64,000 nt of DNA from Candidatus Micrarchaeaceae archaeon. GTDB lineage: Archaea; Micrarchaeota; Micrarchaeia; Micrarchaeales; Micrarchaeaceae. The position numbers were made by a program, and so were the translations under genes. Below are positions 57,805-64,000 of the stretch, one piece after another. Location: assembly GCA_027310825.1 (NCBI GenBank), contig DAIDAC010000004.1, positions 1 through 64,000 on the forward strand, read 5' to 3'. Each line of letters begins with the position of its first letter. The stretch's first letter is position 1. Below the pieces are notes generated by a model. The model was not told the origin of the DNA. It did no database searches and worked only from the letters and a program-made list of their open reading frames with translations.

Positions 57805-58770
57805 TCACCTGTTTCTGCTCGCCATCATGTGCTCCATGTAGCCTCCCTCGCCGCCCTCGTCACGGATCTCGCTTCCGGTGTAGTGAAGGAACACGTCATT
57901 CAGGGTCGGTTTGCGCGTCTCAACACTCTCGACACTGCCGACCTTCTTCAGTATTTCCTGCAGGTGCTTACCAGAATCATTTACAGTCATTGTCAGTAAG
58001 CCATCGGTCTGCTTTACGCTGCTCACGAACTTCAATGACTTCAGCGCCTTAAGGTTCGGCTTTTCCACCTTTAGCCTTACAACATCCCCGCCGAGCTTGC
58101 TCTTCAGCTTTTCAGGAGTGTCCATAGCGGCTATCTTCCCATGGTCTATTATCGCAATCCTGTCGCAGAGCATGTCAGCTTCTTCCATGTAATGGGTCGT
58201 TATTATTATCGTGATTTTCTTTTCTTGAGAAAGCTTCTTTATATAAGTCCAGAGGTGCTGCCTTGTCTGCGGATCAAGCCCCAGCGTCGGCTCGTCAAGG
58301 AAAAGCACCTTCGGGTTGTGTAGAAGTCCTCTGGCAAGCTCAAGCCTTCTCCTCATTCCGCCGCTGTATTTCTTCATTCGCTCATGCTGCCTGTCTTTCA
58401 GATCGACAAGCTCAAGCAGTTCATCCATTCTTTTGTTGATATTTTTCATGTCGACTCCATACATGAGTGCATGAAGGTATAGGTTCTCGCGGCCTGTAAG
58501 CAGGTCGTCAGAGCTCGGATCCTGGAAAACAAAGCCTATGCAGTGCCTCACCTCAGAAGAGTTCTTCTTGACGTCAAAGCCGTTAACGGTGGCATGGCCT
58601 TCTGTAGGCGGCAGCAAAGTGGCGAGCATGGACAGGGTTGTCGTCTTTCCTGCACCGTTGGGTCCAAGGAGGCCGAATATCTCGCCCTCGTTGACGCTAA
58701 GGTTGAGTTTGTCGACGGCAACAAGCTTATCGAACTTCTTAGTAAGGTTGTGTGTTTCTATGATCGACAT
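57805..58770 (-). CDS. ABC transporter ATP-binding protein (DrrA-like)
   Basis: This ATPase of about 321 residues has Walker A GPNGAGKTT (near residue 37), signature YSGGMRRRLELARGL (near 133), Walker B VLFLDEPTLGLDP and the switch His in TTHYMEEAD. The C-terminal 90 residues form the domain typical of DrrA/ABC-2 exporters. The ATG at 58770 follows AGGGATGCT; TATA (ATTTATATACC) lies at about 58801-58811. It pairs with the downstream permease. Confidence 0.96.
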   Translation of the reverse strand: MSIIETHNLTKKFDKLVAVDKLNLSVNEGEIFGLLGPNGAGKTTTLSMLATLLPPTEGHATVNGFDVKKNSSEVRHCIGFVFQDPSSDDLLTGRENLYLHALMYGVDMKNINKRMDELLELVDLKDRQHERMKKYSGGMRRRLELARGLLHNPKVLFLDEPTLGLDPQTRQHLWTYIKKLSQEKKITIIITTHYMEEADMLCDRIAIIDHGKIAAMDTPEKLKSKLGGDVVRLKVEKPNLKALKSLKFVSSVKQTDGLLTMTVNDSGKHLQEILKKVGSVESVETRKPTLNDVFLHYTGSEIRDEGGEGGYMEHMMASRNR

Positions 58771-58904
58771 AGCATCCCTCGCCCAATAAACCTGAATTTT
58801 AAGGTATATAAATGGATTTGCCGCGCTTCGATAGCCAGCTACGTTATACGCACCGCCAGACAAACCTTTTTAATGCCTAATGTAAGTAATGTAGTGGCGA
58901 TAAC

Positions 58905-59045
58905 ATGGTAGAAGCGTATTGCGTTAAGTGCAAAGCCAAGAGAGAAATGAAGGGCGCAAAGGAGGTCACAATGAAGAACGGAAAGAAGGCAAAGACCGGA
59001 ACTTGCGAGGTCTGCGGAACAAAGATGTTCAAGATCGGGGGCTAA
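58905..59045 (+). CDS. DUF5679 zinc-ribbon protein
   Basis: This 46-residue protein has two CxxC pairs (YCVKCKAKREM and CEVCGTKMFKIG) separated by VTMKNGKKAKTG, matching the DUF5679 family. It likely binds one zinc; function unknown. GTGGCGATA precedes the ATG and a TATA-like CTTTTTAA lies at about 58866. A long T-rich stretch follows the stop. Confidence 0.88.
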   Translation: MVEAYCVKCKAKREMKGAKEVTMKNGKKAKTGTCEVCGTKMFKIGG

Positions 59046-59092
59046 TTTCTCAGTTTTATATTTCTTTTTCTATTTTTTATTTTTAAGGCTCA
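59046..59092 (+). terminator. T-rich archaeal terminator
   Basis: Directly after the zinc-ribbon gene come several T runs (TTTT, TTTCTTTTT, TTTTTT, TTTTT) within 47 nt, the usual form of an archaeal termination region on the forward strand. No stable hairpin is needed. Confidence 0.6.
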
Positions 59093-59109
59093 GCGGAGCA
59101 AAGCCAAAG

Positions 59110-59182
59110 CGCCTCGAGCAGGACTCGAACCTGCGACCTATTGGTTAACAGCCAATCGCTCTACCTACTGAGCTATCGAGGC
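59110..59182 (-). tRNA. tRNA-Asn(GUU), overlapping the gatB 3' end
   Basis: Acceptor GCCTCGA/TCGAGGC with G73, D stem GCTC/GAGC, anticodon stem ATTGG/CCAAT around CTGTTAA (anticodon GUU), and T arm GCAGG-TTCGAGT-CCTGC. The first 18 nt of the tRNA are also the last codons and stop of gatB (same strand). GatCAB can act on Asp-tRNA-Asn, so enzyme and substrate may be cotranscribed. Confidence 0.95.
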
Positions 59183-60577
59183 ACCTAATTGCTTTAGCAA
59201 AGCTTCATTTATGAGTTTTGGATCTGCCTGTTTGTTTGTAGCCACGAGAACGCGGCCGAGCAGGAACTTGAGTGCTTCTTGCTTTCCCGATCTGTACTCG
59301 TCTACTGCCTTTTTGTTCTCTTCAAGCACCTTTTTAACTACTGCGTCCAAGTCAATCTTTCCGGAACTGCTCTTTTTCATAAGTTCCTTTGGAGAAATTC
59401 CGGTGTCTACGTATTCCTTGATGAGTTCTTTTGCATACCTTTCTGTTATTGTTCCGTTTTCAATTAGTGTGAGCAGTTCAACGAAGGTACCAACACGGAC
59501 TTTCGAGTTCTTTATCCTTTCAGAGCGCCAGTTAAGGCTCTTCAAAAGATAATTCATCATCCAATTCGCAACGGTTTGCGGTTTGTTGTAATTCCTGCAG
59601 CATTCTTCATAGAAGTCGGCAAGGTTTTTGTCGGCGTAAATCAGCACAGAAGCAGTATATTCATCAAGTGCATACTGCTTAACGAACCTCTTCACTCTTT
59701 GGTCTGGAAGCTCTGGCATATTCTTCTTAATGGAACTCACCCACTCCTTACTTATCTTTATCACAGGAAGATCGGGGTCGAATATGTAGCCATAGTCTTC
59801 CTCATATTCCTTCTTTCTGAGGCTTTTTGTTGTGTTGCTATCCGAATCAAAGTGGCGAGTCTCTCGTTCCACCTTGACTTCCATACGTTTCATTCCATTT
59901 TGCCGTATTATCTCGAAGTTGAGCGCCTTCTCCACGTTTTCGAAGCCGGTTATGTTCTTCACCTCAACCCTCTCACCACCGTCAAGTGAGATGTTTGCGT
60001 CGCACCTTAGCGTAGCCTCTTTGCTCGAATCGTATACGCCGAGGTGCTCAAGTATCGAAAGAAGGTTGTCGAGGAACTGGTGCACTTGTTTCGGTGTGGT
60101 GAAATCAGGTTCTGTGACTATTTCTGCAAGTGCCACGCCAGATCTGTTGTAATCGATGAGAACATACTCTGCATTTGTGATGTCTCCACCGACGTGCATC
60201 AGCTTTGCAGGGTCCTCTTCAATGTGCACTCTTCGGATTCTGATTTTAGTATCGCCAACAGTCAGATACCCTTCAGTTGCGAGAGGGACTTCGTATTGTG
60301 TTATCTGATAGCTCTTCGACATATCGGGGTAGAAGTAGGTTTTTCTCGAGAAGAACATCGAATCTGCAATCTTGCAGTCAAGAGCAAGCCCTATTCTCAT
60401 TCCTAGCTCGATTGCATGCTTGTTTATCACGGGTTTTGATCCGGGATAGCCAAGGCAGATCGGGCACACACTTTCGTTCGGCTTCTTGTTCCGCATGTCG
60501 TTGCTGTTGCTGCAGAAGAGCTTGCTCTCAGTATTGAGTTGACAGTGTACTTCTATACCGATCATTACTCCTGCCAT
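59165..60577 (-). CDS. gatB: Asp/Glu-tRNA amidotransferase subunit B
   Basis: This 470-residue protein has the N-terminal catalytic block VMIGIEVHCQLNTESKLFCS, the ammonia-channel/kinase region (FYPDMSKSYQITQYE; RVHIEEDPAKL) and the C-terminal helical YqeY-like tail that binds the tRNA. It transamidates misacylated Asp-tRNA-Asn and/or Glu-tRNA-Gln. The start follows GGTG and the gatA stop by 2 nt. The last five codons and stop (ASIAQ-stop) lie in tRNA-Asn sequence. Confidence 0.97.
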   Translation of the reverse strand: MAGVMIGIEVHCQLNTESKLFCSNSNDMRNKKPNESVCPICLGYPGSKPVINKHAIELGMRIGLALDCKIADSMFFSRKTYFYPDMSKSYQITQYEVPLATEGYLTVGDTKIRIRRVHIEEDPAKLMHVGGDITNAEYVLIDYNRSGVALAEIVTEPDFTTPKQVHQFLDNLLSILEHLGVYDSSKEATLRCDANISLDGGERVEVKNITGFENVEKALNFEIIRQNGMKRMEVKVERETRHFDSDSNTTKSLRKKEYEEDYGYIFDPDLPVIKISKEWVSSIKKNMPELPDQRVKRFVKQYALDEYTASVLIYADKNLADFYEECCRNYNKPQTVANWMMNYLLKSLNWRSERIKNSKVRVGTFVELLTLIENGTITERYAKELIKEYVDTGISPKELMKKSSSGKIDLDAVVKKVLEENKKAVDEYRSGKQEALKFLLGRVLVATNKQADPKLINEALLKQLGASIAQ

Positions 60578-60579
60578 GT

Positions 60580-61980
60580 TTACACCTGCTCGCACGCTCC
60601 TGCAACTGCAACAAGCGTGCCCTCTTGTTCATAGTTTCCGATAAACTGTATCCCGGTCGGCATTCCAGACGATGTTCCGCTAGGAACTGATATCGTCGGC
60701 AATCCTGCAAGATTTGATGGAACTGTCATTCTATCCATTGCATAGTTCTCTACTGGAGTAAGCTTCTTTACTTCGTCAAATCTCGGCGCGATAATCGGCA
60801 TAGACGGAGTAGCGATCACACCGACTCTGCCGAAGGCCTTTCTGAACTCACCGATGATCTTTGCGCGGACTTTCAACGCCTTCAAGTAGTACGCATCACG
60901 ATATCCAGACATTCTTGCGTATGTCCCGAGTATTATTCTGCGCTTTGCTTCTTCGCCGAAGTATTTTCCACGGAGTTGCGCAAAATACTGCTCATAATTC
61001 CCATCAAGAGGCCCTTCCATTCCATAACGGAGGCCGCAGAACTTGGCCAAGTTGGTAGAAGCCTCGCTCATGGCGATCAGATAATAAGCGGAGATCGCGT
61101 ATTTTGTCGACGGTAATGATACTTCTTCCCATGTTACCCCGAAGCTTTCGAGACCCTTTATCATATCGAGTGCGTTCCTTTTGATTGATTCGTCAACGTC
61201 GGCACCAAAATATTCAACAGGAACACCAACCCTCAGATGTTTTATTTCTGATCCAAGCAACGCGGTGTAATCAGTCTTCGGCGCATTCAACGAAGTCGAA
61301 TCCATGGGATCGTATCCAGAGATTATCGAAAGTCCCAATGCAGCATCGTAAACACATTTTCCTATCGCACCTATGCGATCCATGCTGTTGGCGTAGTCGA
61401 TAAGTCCCCACCGCGACACTCTTCCATAAGTTGGAGTTATTCCTACAGTTCCCGTGAACGCAGCAGGCGCAGTTATGCTGCCTCCTGTAGACTGCGCAAT
61501 CGCAATATGCGGAAATTCGGCCGCGGCTGCAACGCAAGCCGCCCCTCCGCTGCTTCCACCACACACCCTTGTCGGGTCAATCGGGTTCTTCGGTGCACCG
61601 TAGGCACAATTCGTAGCAAAAGTTCCAAATCCAAACTCGTCCATCATAGTTTTTCCAACCACGAATCCGCCAGCGTTCTTTATCTGATGTATGCAAGTTG
61701 CGTCGAAGGGCGGAACATAAGGCTCGAGTATCTTCGAACCTGCAGTCGTTCTTATTCCCCGCGTGCAGATGTTGTCCTTTACAGAAAAAGGCAGCTTCAT
61801 GACGTGCCTTGGCATGTTTTCAGAAGCCAGCTTCTCATTGATTGTTATGAAAGGAGAAAATCTTTCCTGGAGCGCCTTGGCTTTCTCTATTACTTTTGGC
61901 GCAAAGTCATCAAGGTTCACATCCTCGGCAGCAAGCCGTTCGAGATGTTTTTTAACAAGGCTTTGTATTAATGGAACCAC
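60580..61980 (-). CDS. gatA: Asp/Glu-tRNA amidotransferase subunit A
   Basis: This 466-residue amidase-signature enzyme releases ammonia from glutamine. The Ser-cisSer-Lys triad sits in PFSVKDNI (Lys, near residue 72), CGGSSGGAA and STGGSITAP. The last usually reads DTGGSIRxP, so Asp and Arg are replaced here. GTG start at 61980, directly after the gatC stop. Confidence 0.96.
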   Translation of the reverse strand: MVPLIQSLVKKHLERLAAEDVNLDDFAPKVIEKAKALQERFSPFITINEKLASENMPRHVMKLPFSVKDNICTRGIRTTAGSKILEPYVPPFDATCIHQIKNAGGFVVGKTMMDEFGFGTFATNCAYGAPKNPIDPTRVCGGSSGGAACVAAAAEFPHIAIAQSTGGSITAPAAFTGTVGITPTYGRVSRWGLIDYANSMDRIGAIGKCVYDAALGLSIISGYDPMDSTSLNAPKTDYTALLGSEIKHLRVGVPVEYFGADVDESIKRNALDMIKGLESFGVTWEEVSLPSTKYAISAYYLIAMSEASTNLAKFCGLRYGMEGPLDGNYEQYFAQLRGKYFGEEAKRRIILGTYARMSGYRDAYYLKALKVRAKIIGEFRKAFGRVGVIATPSMPIIAPRFDEVKKLTPVENYAMDRMTVPSNLAGLPTISVPSGTSSGMPTGIQFIGNYEQEGTLVAVAGACEQV

Positions 61981-62271
61981 CTAGACTATGCGGGGACCCT
62001 TGTAATATCCGTTTTCCTTGTTCTTAACTGTCGCGAGCGGGTCCATTTTGCTCTCGACAACCTTGTCTTCTCTCCAGGAATTTTCCACAGGTCGTGGGTG
62101 GAATGCAGGTTCCAAGCCCTTCACATCAACCTCGTCCAGCCGCTTGAAAACTGCAAGAACATCTGTCAACTGCTTGGTGTAAAGCGCCTTCTCCTTTTCG
62201 GTAAGCTCAAGCTTTGCAATGAGGGATATTCTCTCCATTAACTGCTTGTCTATCTTCCAATAATCAGGCAT
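61981..62271 (-). CDS. gatC: Asp/Glu-tRNA amidotransferase subunit C
   Basis: This 96-residue subunit stabilises GatA-GatB. It has the helical N-terminus (MERISLIAKLELTEKEKALY) and LDEVDVKGLEPAFHPRPVEN, which matches GatC. First gene of gatC-gatA-gatB-tRNA-Asn; the TATA box (CTTAAATAAG) lies at about 62296-62306. Confidence 0.93.
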   Translation of the reverse strand: MPDYWKIDKQLMERISLIAKLELTEKEKALYTKQLTDVLAVFKRLDEVDVKGLEPAFHPRPVENSWREDKVVESKMDPLATVKNKENGYYKGPRIV

Positions 62272-62429
62272 TGAATCGCTAAGTAATTCTCTGTCGCTTA
62301 TTTAAGGGTTCTGTTCACACAAAAAGCACCAAAACACGCCAATTCCGCTATCATTTACTATCGGCTAAAATGGCAAATCTTTTTAAAGGGTTATTCTCAA
62401 TATAAAATCAGCGACCAATCGGTGTTAGT

Positions 62430-62681
62430 ATGGTAAAGTTCATCATTGCAAGACAGCTAGTTGGAAAGAAAGTTGTGACAAGCGACGGATTTGACGTCGG
62501 AAGGCTTTATGATCTTGAGATCAGCGAAGTAACCGGCAAAATAGTCAGCCTTGTTGTTGAACCAAACCTTGATTCTGGTCTTGCAAGCAAGATGAAGATC
62601 GAGGCAGGGCAGATAAAGATACCTTACAACTCAGTCCTCGCTGTAAACGACTATGCAGTCGTAGACAGGAAGAACTGGTAA
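62430..62681 (+). CDS. PRC-barrel domain protein
   Basis: This 83-residue PRC-barrel (YlmC/YmxH-like) has VGKKVVTSDGFDVGRLYDLEI at the N-terminus and IPYNSVLAVNDYAVVDR at the end. Such small proteins bind RNA or other proteins; in archaea they are widespread and poorly understood. TATA (62399-62410) and GGTGTTAGT precede the ATG. Its stop codon is in the same frame as the RNase HII gene that follows, with no stop between. Confidence 0.9.
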   Translation: MVKFIIARQLVGKKVVTSDGFDVGRLYDLEISEVTGKIVSLVVEPNLDSGLASKMKIEAGQIKIPYNSVLAVNDYAVVDRKNW

Positions 62682-62700
62682 GCTTTTTATTCTCGAAGGA

Positions 62701-62723
62701 ACCAATACCTATCAAGTATTGGT
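62701..62723 (+). promoter_or_regulatory. Hairpin covering the RNase HII ribosome site
   Basis: ACCAATAC (62701-62708) pairs perfectly with GTATTGGT (62716-62723) across CTATCAA. The right arm overlaps GGTGGT (62721-62726), the only ribosome-binding sequence before RNase HII. Folding would hide it, so translation may be conditional. No T tract follows, so a terminator is less likely. Confidence 0.55.
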
Positions 62724-62732
62724 GGTATTATC

Positions 62733-63428
62733 ATTATCAGCGGCGGCGATGAAGCCGGAAGAGGCGCAGTTCTAGGTCCTTTAGTCATATCCATAGTCGC
62801 GATCAAGAATACCTCTGAGAAGAAGCTTGCTGACATAGGCGTAAGGGATTCAAAGCTGCTTACAAGGCAAAAAAGGGAAAGCCTATTCGAAAAGATAAAC
62901 GAAGCTGCTCTTGAAGTGCTTGTCGATTCTATTTATCCAGAAGAAATAAACAACGCAATGCAGAACAAAATATCCCTCAACGAACTCGAAGCTGTGAGGT
63001 TCGCTAGGCTGTTCGAAAGGCTTCAAAACCACGTGTCAGAGCTGTATCTCGACTCTCCTGATGTTATTGCCCACAAGTTCGGAATGCGCGTGAACATTTA
63101 CGCCACGAAGCCAACCGTTGTCGATGGGATAAAATCCACTAGAATAAAAGGCCAGAAATACACCAAGATAATCGCGGAACACAAAGCAGATGCACGTTAC
63201 CCAGTTGTCAGCGCAGCAAGCATAATCGCAAAAGTAACGAGGGACAACGCAGTACGCGACATCGAAGAGTCTCTTGGCGTAAAAATCGGCTCTGGTTACC
63301 CTTCCGATTCAACAACAGTCAACGCAGTCAAGGAAAACCTTAAGGATCCGGAGTTCAAGCGGCAGATCCGCGAATACTGGGTAACTATCGATGGAATAAA
63401 GCAGCAGAAGATGGATTCCTTCTTCTGA
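62733..63428 (+). CDS. rnhB: Ribonuclease HII, apparently with an ATT start
   Basis: This protein of about 231 residues removes RNA from RNA-DNA hybrids. The N-terminal motif SGGDEAGRG holds the first catalytic acids; VRDSKLL, YLDSPDV and YPVVSAASIIAKVTRD, then the C-terminal SGYPSDSTT, follow the family. No ATG, GTG or TTG occurs in frame before the motif, as far as the PRC-gene stop. ATT 62733, seven nt after GGTGG, would give MISGGDEAGRG, just like normal family N-termini. Starting at GTG 62916 would lose the active site. Readthrough of the upstream TAA to make a PRC-RNase HII fusion is the alternative. Confidence 0.88.
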   Translation: MISGGDEAGRGAVLGPLVISIVAIKNTSEKKLADIGVRDSKLLTRQKRESLFEKINEAALEVLVDSIYPEEINNAMQNKISLNELEAVRFARLFERLQNHVSELYLDSPDVIAHKFGMRVNIYATKPTVVDGIKSTRIKGQKYTKIIAEHKADARYPVVSAASIIAKVTRDNAVRDIEESLGVKIGSGYPSDSTTVNAVKENLKDPEFKRQIREYWVTIDGIKQQKMDSFF

Positions 63429-63472
63429 AAAAACCACCACCATTTTTATACGTTCGGATTCATATTAACTCA

Positions 63473-64000
63473 ATGTTGAAATTCGACCACGCAAAATACA
63501 AATCCCAGTCTGCAGCTGAGTATCTGTCCACATATGGATGGGCGATCCTGATAATCGCAGTGGTCCTGGCAGTGCTTTATCAGCTAGGCGTCTTTGGAGG
63601 TTCAAACTTCACGGGTAGTAGCTGCCTTGCAGTGTCCGGGTTCCTATGCAAAAATGTTGTGCTTAATGGAGGGGGCACACTGTCGTTTGTATTGGGCTAT
63701 GTGGGTTCACAAACACTGACAATAACTGGCGTAGGGTGCAGCAATACGACCAACGCGCCATCGTCATTTCCTGGAGTCGGCGCTACTCTAACATCAGAGC
63801 AGAACTTCTCGGCGAGCGTGAAATGCTCGCTTCCGAGCCAGGCGATTGGCACTCCATTCAGCGGAACACTATGGATACAGTACAGCTCCGGATCGCAGAC
63901 CGGGCTCGTGCTAAAGGTAGCAGACATCAGGACGACGATAATTACCCCGAAGCCCGGGGCCCAGCTTCTTTCTCCTGTTTACTACCCTGGCGACCTTACG
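63473..64000 (+). CDS. Pilin-like protein with class III signal, cut by the window edge
   Basis: The first 176 residues of an open frame run to the right edge. It begins with KYKSQSAAEYLSTYGWAILI and a hydrophobic helix, almost the same prepilin signal as the LamG pilin at 14.5-15.4 kb. The ectodomain seen so far is beta-rich with spaced Cys (SSCLAVSGFLCKNV; GVGCSN; VKCSLP). It should be processed by prepilin peptidase and placed in a pilus-like fibre. TATA (CATTTTTATACG) lies about 28 nt before the ATG. Confidence 0.85.
   Translation, partial: MLKFDHAKYKSQSAAEYLSTYGWAILIIAVVLAVLYQLGVFGGSNFTGSSCLAVSGFLCKNVVLNGGGTLSFVLGYVGSQTLTITGVGCSNTTNAPSSFPGVGATLTSEQNFSASVKCSLPSQAIGTPFSGTLWIQYSSGSQTGLVLKVADIRTTIITPKPGAQLLSPVYYPGDLT

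Noticed and set aside
62722-62775. GTG at 62722 as RNase HII start
   Set aside because: It is in the +1 frame and meets a stop after about 18 codons; it would work only with a frameshift.
1-64000. CRISPR array, rRNA genes or transposase
   Set aside because: I saw no regularly spaced repeats with spacers, no 16S/23S/5S signatures and no transposase or integrase motifs on either strand.

Overview
The window is archaeal. It carries archaeal/eukaryotic-type information genes: MCM, PCNA, GINS, RadA, TFE, RNA polymerase subunits D and N, aIF2-alpha, ribosomal proteins L15e, L18e and L44e, RNase P Rpp21, diphthine synthase and KEOPS Pcc1. It also has the STT3/AglB oligosaccharyltransferase and a UbiA prenyltransferase suited to archaeal ether lipids. 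Most genes sit 20-35 nt downstream of an AT-rich TATA box, so many mRNAs look leaderless. Operon-internal genes use GGTGA-like ribosome sites. A 383-residue tRNA-splicing endonuclease with duplicated domains (the three-unit layout known from ARMAN archaea), GatCAB encoded as gatC-gatA-gatB, very tight gene packing and many orphan helical proteins point to a DPANN archaeon, most likely Micrarchaeota. That placement is inference.

Layout. 0-10.4 kb: a truncated left-edge gene, intron-containing tRNA-Trp, carbamate kinase, a secreted protein, a HAD hydrolase, proline dehydrogenase with ProRS, two TPR-like paralogues, and a MetRS-beta-like protein converging on MetRS. 10.5-23.7 kb: MCM, then a stretch rich in orphan helical proteins, with a LamG pilin/ferredoxin operon, a HemK-like methyltransferase, an aldo/keto reductase, phosphohexomutase and small membrane proteins. 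23.8-28.9 kb: tRNA-Pro, a deoxyribosyltransferase-like protein, dihydroorotase, the PCNA/DJ-1/Rpp21 operon, a HIT protein, and an AT-rich EamA transporter flanked by T-arm-like repeats beside tRNA-Ile(UAU). 29-38.2 kb: AglB, the L3-L4-L23-L2-MazG-S19-L22-S3 operon and the L15e-Brix-Pcc1 operon. 38.3-43.8 kb: two membrane-hairpin proteins, EndA, DphB, RadA and a DUF92 protein. 43.9-47.3 kb: a gene-poor stretch with possible small RNA units, tRNA-Ser with an intron, a HerA-type ATPase with a C-terminal nuclease-like domain, and UbiA. 47.3-50.5 kb: the RpoD-L18e-L13-S9-RpoN-S2 operon with two tRNAs between its genes. 50.6-54.7 kb: TFE, initiator tRNA-Met, GINS, L44e, aIF2-alpha and PAC2. 54.7-64 kb: an HD protein, a deoxynucleotidase-like HAD protein, tRNA-Gly, an ABC exporter, a zinc-ribbon protein, gatCAB running into tRNA-Asn, a PRC-barrel protein, RNase HII without a normal start codon, and a pilin cut by the right edge.

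Working together, the window holds much of the translation apparatus, replication factors and tRNA maturation, plus surface functions (pilins, N-glycosylation, an ABC exporter). The least explained parts are the HerA-nuclease region at 43.9-46.4 kb, the tRNA-derived repeats around the EamA gene, the tRNA-Trp intron that looks like a box C/D guide, the ATT-start RNase HII, and the set of orphan helical proteins. No CRISPR array, rRNA gene or insertion sequence was found.
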